Source of the DNA: Thalassobaculum_A sp040219615
GTDB lineage: Bacteria > Pseudomonadota > Alphaproteobacteria > Thalassobaculales > Thalassobaculaceae
Direction of reading: 5' to 3'
Assembly: GCF_040219615.1 (NCBI RefSeq)
Contig: NZ_JAVJSE010000023.1
Span: 28,540-92,539, forward strand
Length of the DNA: 64,000 nucleotides
Shown: piece by piece, positions 35,832 to 43,520 of the stretch
Layout: each line of letters opens with the position of its first letter
Numbering within the stretch: position 1 is the first letter of the stretch
Notes under the pieces: generated by a model
The model's database searches: none
What the model was told of the DNA's origin: nothing
What the model saw: only the letters and a program-made list of their open reading frames with translations
Position numbers and translations under genes: made by a program

Positions 35832-36797
35832 TCACGCCGCCAGCTCCGGCACGATCCACAGCGGCGGCTCGCCGCGCGCGACCCGCTGGACGTTGTCGAA
35901 GGCGTTGCGCACCCGGGCGGTGTTGCTCTCGAAGGTCGGCCCGGCCAGATGCGCGGTCAGCACCACGTTGTCGAGGCCGAACAGCGGGTTGTCCGGCTGC
36001 GGCGGCTCCTGGTCGAACACGTCCAGCCCGGCCCCGGCAAGGGCGCCGGACGACAGCGCCCCGACCAGCGCCGCCTCGTCCACCACCGGCCCGCGGGCGG
36101 TGTTGACCAGGATGGCGTCGGGCTTCATCAGGGCCAACTCGCCGGCGCCGATCAGGTGGTGGGTGCGGTCGTTCAGGGGTGTGTGCAGCGACACCAGGTC
36201 GGATTCGCGCAGCAGCTCGCGCAGCAGCCGGAAACGGACGTCGAGCTGGTCCTCGCGGTCCTCCGGCAGCCGGGCGATGTCGTGGTAGATCACCCGCATC
36301 CCGAAAGCCTGGGCCAGCCGCGCGGTTTTCTTGCCGATGGTGCCGAGCCCGACGATGCCGAGGGTCTTGCCGCGCAGCTCGTGCACCCGCGGCGTCTGGT
36401 TGCCCCGCCAGTTGCCGGCGGCGACGCTGAGGTGCTGGCGGACCAGTTGGCGCGACACCGCCAGCATCAGCAGCACCGCGTGCTCGGATACCGCGACCGC
36501 GTTGGCGCCGCCGTTGTTGCAGAGCGGCACCCGGGCCGCCCGCGCCGCCGCCAGGTCGGCCCTGTCGTAGCCGGCGCTCAACAGCTGCACCAGGCGAAGC
36601 CGCGGCGCGTCGCGGAACAGCGCCGGATCGACCAGGCCGTCGACGAAGCCGACCAGGTACTCGGCATCGGCCAGGGCGGCCCGGTACTCGGCGCTGCCGC
36701 CGGGCACCACCGCCAGCTCGAAGCCGGACGGGACCATCGCGCGCGCCACGTCGGCGGCGTCGGGGAAGGTGGTGACGAAGACGATCCTGGGCGTCAT
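35832..36797 (-). CDS. D-2-hydroxyacid dehydrogenase family protein
   Basis: A 321-residue NAD(P)-dependent oxidoreductase. The Rossmann motif is LGIVGLGTIGKKTAR near residue 147, with catalytic Arg in NTARGPVVDEA, Glu in DQEPPQPD and His in LTAHLAGPT. It would reduce a 2-oxoacid or oxidise a D-hydroxyacid. Substrate unknown. The start ATG at 36795-36797 begins MTPRIVFVTTF; upstream DNA is the dispersed repeat region. Confidence 0.88.
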   Translation of the reverse strand: MTPRIVFVTTFPDAADVARAMVPSGFELAVVPGGSAEYRAALADAEYLVGFVDGLVDPALFRDAPRLRLVQLLSAGYDRADLAAARAARVPLCNNGGANAVAVSEHAVLLMLAVSRQLVRQHLSVAAGNWRGNQTPRVHELRGKTLGIVGLGTIGKKTARLAQAFGMRVIYHDIARLPEDREDQLDVRFRLLRELLRESDLVSLHTPLNDRTHHLIGAGELALMKPDAILVNTARGPVVDEAALVGALSSGALAGAGLDVFDQEPPQPDNPLFGLDNVVLTAHLAGPTFESNTARVRNAFDNVQRVARGEPPLWIVPELAA

Positions 36798-36966
36798 GGA
36801 TTTCCCCGCGGGCTCTGAGCGACGGACCACGGTCTTCGCCGGTCCGGCGGGAGAGGGTGTCACATCGCGACGGCCGCGCAAGGCAAAGGAGCCGGCACCC
36901 GTTGGCGCGCCTACGGTGTCCACACATCGCGAGAACATCGGCTGCATCAGGTATTTGGCAGTGCCC

Positions 36967-37126
36967 GTCGCTTCGTGGATCCCGGAGCCGTCCCGGATCA
37001 AGTCCGGGACCCTCCGGGATGACGAAACGAGGGTTGGATCCGGAAGCAAAGCCCGCCCGACCCTCCCCAGCTTCGTCATTCCGGAGGGGACGCGCGAGCG
37101 TCCAGCTCCGGAACCCACCCGCCGCC
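36967..37126. repeat. Dispersed long inverted repeat
   Basis: The left end CGTCGCTTCGTGGATCCCGG is related to the ends at 5133 and 16394. Inner arms CTCCGGGATGACGAA and TTCGTCATTCCGGAG pair, and the right end is AGCTCCGGAACCCACCCGCC. It sits between divergent genes, so it is not a simple shared terminator. Confidence 0.72.
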
Positions 37127-37184
37127 GAGAAATGTGTCGATCCCGTACGTTGGCGCGGTTCCGCCCGGCGCGCCTGCGCACGGC

Positions 37185-37198
37185 TTGACGCACGTCAA
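37185..37198. promoter_or_regulatory. FNR/FixK-type binding site upstream of the heme c protein
   Basis: TTGACgcacGTCAA is a perfect palindrome matching the TTGAY-N4-RTCAA pattern of FNR/FnrL/FixK sites. It lies 56 bases before the start codon of the cytochrome-like gene, a typical place for activation under low oxygen. Confidence 0.7.
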
Positions 37199-37254
37199 GG
37201 TGGGCCGGCACGGCGTAGCGCATCCTGGCGGCCGTCCCGTCGCGGAGGTCCGCC

Positions 37255-38124
37255 ATGCCGCTGTATCTGCCCGCCCTGCTCCTGGTGCTGCTGCCGTTCG
37301 CCGCGGCGGCCCGGGACCTGTCGCCCTACGAGCGCGAGGCGGAGGGCGCGATCCAGGAGCTGCGCGGCGCCATGCTGCAGGAGATGCGGCGGGCGATGGC
37401 GGAGGGGCCAGCGGCGGCGATCGCGGTGTGCCGGCACCTGGCGCCGCAGATCAGCGCCGAGATCGAGGCCGCTTCCGGCTGGAGCATCCGCCGCCCGGCG
37501 CTCAGGGCCCGCAACCCCGAGATGCGGCCGACCCCGGCCGAGCGCAGCGCGATGCTCGGCTTCGAGGCCCGGCATGCCGCCGGCCAGCCGGTCGAGATGC
37601 TGCGGACGGTCCGCGCGACCGAGAGCGCCGACGGCAAGGTCACCGTCCACTTCATGCAGGCGATCCCCATGCTGGAAGGCTGCCTCGCCTGCCACGGGTC
37701 CGACATCGAGCCGCAGACCGCCGCCGCGATCCGGGCGCTCTATCCGGACGACGAGGCCGTCGGGTTCGCGGTCGGCGACCTGCGCGGCGCGTTCTCGCTG
37801 ACCAGGACGGTCGACGCCGTCGAGTTCGAGGAACCGCGGCCGCCGGCGACCGCCGGCTCGCGGCTGCAGGCGGCCGGCTACCGGCCGACCGACCGGCCGG
37901 ACGCGCGCGGCGACGCGGCGCGCGGCATGGAGTCGTTCAGCCGGCATTGCCAGTCCTGCCACGCGCCGGATCGGCTCGCCAGGCACAGCTTCGGTACCGG
38001 CGACCCGGCGGCCGGCGAGCGGCTGTGCCGCAAGCTGGAGACCCACGGTTTCACGGACCGCGAACAGGACTGCGACATCGTGGCGTTTCTGAACGATCTG
38101 GCGCTGTATCTCGCGGGGAACTGA
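37255..38124 (+). CDS. Periplasmic DUF3365-domain heme c protein
   Basis: A 289-residue protein with an N-terminal signal peptide (MPLYLPALLLVLLPFAAAA). The first part is a DUF3365/Tll0287-like domain with the heme c motif CLACH near residue 143. A second CQSCH near residue 225 lies in a C-terminal cytochrome c-like segment. It therefore may carry two c-type hemes in the periplasm. Such domains act as redox or gas/redox sensors or electron carriers. The upstream FNR-type box fits a role at low oxygen. No ribosome site stands out. Confidence 0.85.
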   Translation: MPLYLPALLLVLLPFAAAARDLSPYEREAEGAIQELRGAMLQEMRRAMAEGPAAAIAVCRHLAPQISAEIEAASGWSIRRPALRARNPEMRPTPAERSAMLGFEARHAAGQPVEMLRTVRATESADGKVTVHFMQAIPMLEGCLACHGSDIEPQTAAAIRALYPDDEAVGFAVGDLRGAFSLTRTVDAVEFEEPRPPATAGSRLQAAGYRPTDRPDARGDAARGMESFSRHCQSCHAPDRLARHSFGTGDPAAGERLCRKLETHGFTDREQDCDIVAFLNDLALYLAGN

Positions 38125-38228
38125 GGCCGCGCCGCGCTGGACATCACGGCCGGCGCGGCGCAGCCTGCGAAGCGTCGCCGGCCGGCGGCCACGCCCTTGG
38201 CCAGACCGGCGGGACCCGAACCCGAGCG

Positions 38229-38885
38229 ATGTGCTTCTCAGCCACTGCCAGCTTCCTGACCGCGGGCGCGACCGGTGCCATCGGGATCGCCTGCCTGGTC
38301 CGCGCCGGCGACCCGCGTGAGCTGCTGCTGGCGGCCACCCCGCTTGTATTCGCGGCCCAGCAGGCGGTCGAGGGGCTGCTCTGGCTCACCCTGCCGCAGG
38401 CGCCGGACGGTGCCGTCTCCAGCATCCTGACCCTGCTGTTCCTGCTGATCGCCGAGGTGTTCTGGCCGGTGTACGCGCCGCTGGCGGCGCTGCTGGTCGA
38501 GACCGACGCGCGACGCCGCCGCCCGATCGCCCTGTGCCTGGCGGCCGGGATCGCCGTCGCGGCCTGGCTGCTCTGGGCCATCGTGACCCGCGAGCACAGC
38601 GCCCGGCTGCTGGAGGGCCACATCGTCTACTCGACCGGGCTGGAGCCGTCAGCCCTGGTCGGGTTCGGCTATCTCGCGGCCACCGCGGGCTCGCTGCTGC
38701 TGTCGACGCGGCGGACCGTCGCCCTGCTCGGGGTCATGGTACTGGCCGGCTCGGTGGTGACCTACCTCGCCTACTGGGACGCCTTCGTCTCGGTGTGGTG
38801 CTACTTCGCCGCCGCCTCCAGCCTGGTCCTGCTGGGACACTTCGAGTGGTCGCACCGGCATCGCGGGCGGACCGCCGACGCCTGA
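38229..38885 (+). CDS. DUF6629 family membrane protein
   Basis: A 218-residue protein starting MCFSATASFLTAGATGAI, the hallmark of DUF6629. About six to seven transmembrane helices. The conserved FAAQQAVEGLLWLTL and YWDAFVSVWCYFAA segments are present. Function unknown. It follows the heme c gene after about 100 bases in the same direction. Confidence 0.85.
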   Translation: MCFSATASFLTAGATGAIGIACLVRAGDPRELLLAATPLVFAAQQAVEGLLWLTLPQAPDGAVSSILTLLFLLIAEVFWPVYAPLAALLVETDARRRRPIALCLAAGIAVAAWLLWAIVTREHSARLLEGHIVYSTGLEPSALVGFGYLAATAGSLLLSTRRTVALLGVMVLAGSVVTYLAYWDAFVSVWCYFAAASSLVLLGHFEWSHRHRGRTADA

Positions 38886-38958
38886 TCGCCCCACGCCCGA
38901 CCACCCGGCGACATCGCGTCCGCTGGCGCCCGGCGCCCGGCGCCGCTAAAACCTCGCC

Positions 38959-39876
38959 ATGCCGTCGCCTTTTCGCATCCCCGCCCTGAGACATTGGGCC
39001 GCCTCGGTCGCCATCACGGTCCTGCTGTTGTCGCTGATCGCGGCGGCGGTCGGCGGCGAGACGTGGGTGGTCTCCGTCGCGGTCCTGATCACCGTGGTGG
39101 CGGTTACCACGCTGCTCCACCAGCTGTTCCCCGGCAGCCGGTTCTTCACTATCACCTTCGCCAACGCGATCGGGGTCTACGCCTGTCTGTACGTCTCGTT
39201 CATCGAGACCCTGTATATCGACGTCGGCAGCGTGGCGGAGCTGGTCGGCTTCCTGCTGCCGATCGGGGCGTTCGCGCTCGGCGTGTTCCTGCGTCGCGAC
39301 ACCATCCGGACCATCGTCACCTCCGAGCATCCCCGCCTGGAGACCCGGTTCGGCCGGGCGTTCCTGTGGCTGGTCCCGGTCGCGGCGATCGGCCTGTCGA
39401 ACTTCGTCGCCCCGCTGGAGGCGATCGGCCACGACTGGCGAATCGTCTGGCTGCTCGGGGCCATGGGGGCGATCGCGCTGGTGGTGCTGCTGGCCAGCCG
39501 CAGTGTCGCGGTGTTCCTGATCGACACCGGGCTGCTGTTCGAGGACTTCTTCGACATCATGGCCGGGCTGGTGAAGCCGGCCTTCGCCTTCCTGACCTTC
39601 TACTCGATGATCGTCGTGCTGTTCGCCACCCTGTACCGGCTGATCGGCCGGATCGACGACACCCCGACCTTCCTGATAGACGGCATCGGCCGCGACCCGA
39701 GCTTCGTCGAGGCGCTGTACTTCTCGATCGTGACGCTGTCGACCGTGGGCTACGGCGACATCGTGCCGCTCACCTACGCCGCGCGCATCGTGGTCGCCCT
39801 GCAGATCGTGTGCGGCATCCTGCTGCTGCTGTTCGGCTTCCACGCCCTGATGCGCCATTCCAGCCGGGGGTCCTGA
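38959..39876 (+). CDS. Potassium channel family protein
   Basis: A 305-residue membrane protein with about six to seven N-terminal hydrophobic segments and one pore region near the C-terminus. The selectivity filter is STVGYGDIVPLT near residue 262, the canonical TVGYG, followed by a last helix IVVALQIVCGILLLLFGF. No cytoplasmic RCK domain is attached. It probably conducts K+ as a tetramer. Confidence 0.87.
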   Translation: MPSPFRIPALRHWAASVAITVLLLSLIAAAVGGETWVVSVAVLITVVAVTTLLHQLFPGSRFFTITFANAIGVYACLYVSFIETLYIDVGSVAELVGFLLPIGAFALGVFLRRDTIRTIVTSEHPRLETRFGRAFLWLVPVAAIGLSNFVAPLEAIGHDWRIVWLLGAMGAIALVVLLASRSVAVFLIDTGLLFEDFFDIMAGLVKPAFAFLTFYSMIVVLFATLYRLIGRIDDTPTFLIDGIGRDPSFVEALYFSIVTLSTVGYGDIVPLTYAARIVVALQIVCGILLLLFGFHALMRHSSRGS

Positions 39877-39880
39877 CGAC

Positions 39881-41413
39881 ATGGCCGAGATTCGGCGCAT
39901 CCCGCCGCTGCGGCTGGCGCTGGCCTGGGTTCTCGGGCTGACGCTGCTCCGCCTCGCCGGCCTCGCCATGACCGGGCTGGAGCTGCACGGCGACGAGGCG
40001 CAGTACTGGAGCTGGGCGCAGAGGCTCGACTTCGGCTACTTCACCAAGCCGCCGCTGATCGCCTGGGTGATCGCCGCCACCACCGCGGCCTGCAGCAACG
40101 CCGAGGCCTGCGTGCGGGCGTCCTCGCCGCTGCTGCACGCCGCCACCGCGATGGCGCTGTACGGTCTCGGCGCTGCCCTGCGCGACGCCCGGGCCGGAAT
40201 GTGGGCGGCGGTGCTGTGGATCACCCTGCCGTCGGTCGCGTTCTCCAGCCTGATCGTCTCGACCGACGTGCCGCTGCTGGCGTGCTGGGCCCTGGCGGCC
40301 CTGGCGCTGCGCCGCGCCCTCGACAGCCGGGCCGACGCAAACGGGTTCTGGACCTGGGCGACCGTTGCCGGGGTCGCCCTCGGACTCGGGCTGCTGGCGA
40401 AATACGCCATGGCCTATGCGGTCGCCGGCCTTGCCCTGCACCTGCTGCTGACGCCGGCGGACCGCTGGATCCTGCGCGACCCGCGCGCCCTCCTGATCCC
40501 GGCGCTGGCCGCGGCGATCCTGGCGCCGAACATCGCCTGGAACGCCGCCCACCAGTTCGCGACCGTCGGCCATCTCGGCGACAACGCCAACCTGAAGGGC
40601 GACCTGTTCAGCCCGAGGCACATGGTCGAGTTCCTGGGCCAGCAGTTCGGGGTGTTCGGACCGGTGCCGTTCGCGATCCTGGCCTGGCGCATGGTAGCCT
40701 GGATGCACGGGCGGGCCAGCCCGGCCGAGCGCTACCTGCTGGCCTTCGCGCTGCCGCCGCTCGCGGTGGTCACCGTGCAGGCCTTCCTGTCCCGCGCCAA
40801 CGCCAACTGGGCGGTCACGGCCTATCCGACCGCAGCGGTCCTGGTGGCGCTGTGGCTGACCGACCCCGGTCGGGCCCGGGCCTGGCGGCTGTGGACCGTC
40901 GGCCCGCATCTGGCCGCCGGCCTGGCCTTCCTGGCGGTGATCGCGGCCTGGCCGGCGGTCGCGCCGCCCCTTGCCTCGAAGGCGCTGGCGCGCCTGACCG
41001 GCTGGGAGGCGATGGCCAAGCAGGTCCGGCCGATTCTCGACCGCAACCTGACCCTGCCGGTGCTGATGAGCGACCGCATGACCATGGCGGCCCTGCTCTA
41101 CTACCTCCGGGACCGGCTCACCGAAGGCGTCCCTACCGCCGGCGACGGCCGCATGCCGGTCTGGATCTTCGACTGGAACCAGCGGCCGGAGAACCACTAC
41201 GAGCTGCTGGACGCCTATGACGGCAGCCAGGGCGACGAACTGATCTTCCTGGCCGACTGGGACGACCCACGGCCGATCCTGGAGCGCTTCGAGCGGGTCG
41301 ACCCGATTGCCGCGCTTTCGGTCACCAGCTTCGGTCGGAGCAAGCGCCTGACGGTCTGGCATGTCGCCGGCTATCGTGGCCCCATCGTACTGGATACGGG
41401 AGTGCAGAAATGA
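39881..41413 (+). CDS. Glycosyltransferase family 39-type membrane protein (ArnT-like)
   Basis: A 510-residue GT-C enzyme with about ten to twelve transmembrane helices. The first periplasmic loop has the catalytic region LHGDEAQYWSWAQRLDFGYF, followed by KPPLIAWVIA, as in ArnT and RgtA-like transferases. It uses a polyprenyl-phosphate sugar to modify an envelope acceptor; sugar and acceptor unknown. Its stop overlaps the next ATG (ATGA). Confidence 0.88.
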   Translation: MAEIRRIPPLRLALAWVLGLTLLRLAGLAMTGLELHGDEAQYWSWAQRLDFGYFTKPPLIAWVIAATTAACSNAEACVRASSPLLHAATAMALYGLGAALRDARAGMWAAVLWITLPSVAFSSLIVSTDVPLLACWALAALALRRALDSRADANGFWTWATVAGVALGLGLLAKYAMAYAVAGLALHLLLTPADRWILRDPRALLIPALAAAILAPNIAWNAAHQFATVGHLGDNANLKGDLFSPRHMVEFLGQQFGVFGPVPFAILAWRMVAWMHGRASPAERYLLAFALPPLAVVTVQAFLSRANANWAVTAYPTAAVLVALWLTDPGRARAWRLWTVGPHLAAGLAFLAVIAAWPAVAPPLASKALARLTGWEAMAKQVRPILDRNLTLPVLMSDRMTMAALLYYLRDRLTEGVPTAGDGRMPVWIFDWNQRPENHYELLDAYDGSQGDELIFLADWDDPRPILERFERVDPIAALSVTSFGRSKRLTVWHVAGYRGPIVLDTGVQK

Positions 41414-42627
41414 CCATCGGTGTCGGCGGTTCGACGGAGGCGGCCGAGCTGGCCGCCATGACTTCGATGCGCGGCGACGTGCCGCCGATCGGCACGGCCG
41501 AGCGGCAAGCGCGGATCGAGCGCGCCCAGGCGCTGATGCGCGAGCAGGGCATCGACGCGCTGTGGCTCGACGTGTCGACCAGCCTGACCTACTTCACCGG
41601 CCTGCGGCTCGGCCGCAGCGAGCGCCTGCATGGCGCCGTGCTGCCGGCCCGGGGCGAGCTGACCTATCTGTGCCCGGCCTTCGAGGAGGCCAAGCTGCGC
41701 ACCATGCTGACCCTCGGCGACGACGTGGCGGTGTGGGAGGAGCACGAGGACCCGGCCGCCCTGGTGACCGACACCCTGCGCGCCAAGGGCCTGGCCAGCG
41801 GCACCGTCGGGGTCGACGAGGCCTGCCCGTTCTTCACCTTCGACGGCCTGCGGCGGGCCGGCAACGCCTACGACTTCGTGGCCGCCAGCGCGATCACGGC
41901 GGCCTGCCGGTCGGTCAAGTCGGACGCCGAGATCGCGCTGATGCAGACCGCCAAGGACATCACCATGGAGGCGCACAGGGCGGCCGCCCGGATCATGCGG
42001 GCCGGCATCACCACCACCGAGGTGCAGGCCTTCCTGGTCGAGGCCCACAAGCGGCTCGGGTCGGACGGGCCCCCGCCGTTCAACATCGTGCTGTTCGGCG
42101 AGGCCACCGCCTATCCGCACGGCGTGCCCTACCCGCAGACCCTGCAGGACGGCGACATGGTGCTGATCGACGTCGGCGCCCCGGTCGACGGCTATGTGTC
42201 CGACATCACCCGGTCCTACGTGTTCGGCGAGCCGAGCGAGCGCCAGCGCCAGGTCTGGAACCTGGAGAAGGCGGCGCAGGCCGCGGTGTTCGACGCAGCC
42301 CGGCTGGGTGCGCGCTGCGAGGACCTGGACGCCGCCGCCCGCCGGGTGATCGACGCGGCGGGATTCGGCCCGGGCTACGCCACCCCGGGCCTGCCGCACC
42401 GGACCGGCCACGGGGTCGGCCTGGACGTCCACGAGTGGCCCTACATCGTGAAGGGCGACCGCACCGTGCTGGTGCCCGGCATGACCTTCTCGAACGAGCC
42501 GACGATCTGCGTCTACGGCGAGTTCGGGGTGCGGCTGGAGGACCACATCCGGATGACCGAGGACGGGCCGCGCTGGTTTACGCAACCGGCCCACACGGTC
42601 GACGACCCGTTCGGCTACGAGGCGTAG
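41410..42627 (+). CDS. M24-family Xaa-Pro peptidase
   Basis: A 405-residue pita-bread metallopeptidase. The N-terminal creatinase-like domain includes DVSTSLTYFTGLRLG. Metal ligands are Asp in LIDVGAPVDGYVSDITR, His in RTGHGVGLDVHEWP and Glu in FSNEPTICVYG and VRLEDH. Probably an aminopeptidase P-like or dipeptidase enzyme. Co-transcribed with the GT39 gene by overlap. Confidence 0.9.
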   Translation: MTIGVGGSTEAAELAAMTSMRGDVPPIGTAERQARIERAQALMREQGIDALWLDVSTSLTYFTGLRLGRSERLHGAVLPARGELTYLCPAFEEAKLRTMLTLGDDVAVWEEHEDPAALVTDTLRAKGLASGTVGVDEACPFFTFDGLRRAGNAYDFVAASAITAACRSVKSDAEIALMQTAKDITMEAHRAAARIMRAGITTTEVQAFLVEAHKRLGSDGPPPFNIVLFGEATAYPHGVPYPQTLQDGDMVLIDVGAPVDGYVSDITRSYVFGEPSERQRQVWNLEKAAQAAVFDAARLGARCEDLDAAARRVIDAAGFGPGYATPGLPHRTGHGVGLDVHEWPYIVKGDRTVLVPGMTFSNEPTICVYGEFGVRLEDHIRMTEDGPRWFTQPAHTVDDPFGYEA

Positions 42628-42677
42628 GCGCCGCCGGCGTTGGCGGAACGGACGACCGGGCCCACGTGTTTGCGTCG

Positions 42678-43520
42678 ATGACGCACGCACAGACCGATGC
42701 CCGGTCGCTTCAAGCCGTCCGGTGGTACGCACTGCCGCTAGGGACCGCTGTGCTCGCGCTCCTGCTGGCGTCGGAGGCGGTGATCCAGCTGACACCTGCC
42801 GGCCTCGGGTTCGCCGCCGGGGCGGCACTGGGCTTCCTGCCGGTGGCGGCGGTGGTTGTCCGCTTGGCACCGATCCGCCCGCCGGGTCGCGGCTTCGGCG
42901 CCGCGAACGCCGCGACACTGTTGCGCGGGGTGCTCGCCGGGCTGGCGGCCGGCCTGCTCGCGGCGCCGTCGGCACTGTCCGTCGCTCCCTGGCTGCCCCC
43001 GGCCCTGGTGCTCGCCGGGCTCCTGCTGGATATCGTCGACGGCAGTCTGGCGCGGCAAGGCGGCCTGGTGTCCGAGTTCGGCACCCGCTTCGACCTGGAG
43101 GTCGACGCATGGACCACGCTGGTGCTGGCGGGTCTGGTCGTCGCGTCGGGCAAGGCGCCGGTGTGGGCGCTCGGGATCGGCCTGCTGCACTATCTGCTGC
43201 GCGCCGCCGCCCTGTTGGCGCCACGGCTGCGCCGGCCGCTGCCGCCGTCGCTGCGGCGGCGGCTGATCGGCGGGGCGCAGATGGTGGCACTCGGCGTCCT
43301 GCTGGCGCCGCCGCTGCCGGCATCGGCCGGACCCGTGGTCGCAGGAGCCGCCCTTGTCGCCCTGCTGGTGTCGTTCGGTCTCGATCTGCACCCGCTGCTG
43401 CGGCGCGGCCATGACCGCCGGGGCGGACCGAGCTACGGCCCTGCCGCACACCTGCTTGGCCCCGACGGCGTCAGCGCACCACGATTTCGTCCCAGACGTA
43501 CCAGTCCCAGCTCCGATTGA
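42678..43520 (+). CDS. CDP-alcohol phosphatidyltransferase family protein
   Basis: A 280-residue membrane protein. The full CDP-alcohol signature DGxxAR-x8-GxxxDxxxD is seen in LLDIVDGSLARQGGLVSEFG and RFDLEVDA near residues 119-142. There are about six transmembrane helices. It makes or exchanges a phospholipid headgroup; the alcohol is unknown. The start is placed at ATG 42678 (MTHAQTDAR). Its 3' end overlaps the convergent gene by 50 bases, so the C-terminal tail is uncertain. Confidence 0.8.
   Translation: MTHAQTDARSLQAVRWYALPLGTAVLALLLASEAVIQLTPAGLGFAAGAALGFLPVAAVVVRLAPIRPPGRGFGAANAATLLRGVLAGLAAGLLAAPSALSVAPWLPPALVLAGLLLDIVDGSLARQGGLVSEFGTRFDLEVDAWTTLVLAGLVVASGKAPVWALGIGLLHYLLRAAALLAPRLRRPLPPSLRRRLIGGAQMVALGVLLAPPLPASAGPVVAGAALVALLVSFGLDLHPLLRRGHDRRGGPSYGPAAHLLGPDGVSAPRFRPRRTSPSSD

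Larger units (their letters stand above)
36798..37254. other. Gene-free divergent spacer with repeat and FNR-type box
   Basis: This 457-base spacer between the hydroxyacid dehydrogenase and the heme c protein contains a full copy of the dispersed repeat (36967-37126) and an FNR/FixK-type site (37185-37198). I see no convincing small gene in it. Confidence 0.7.
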
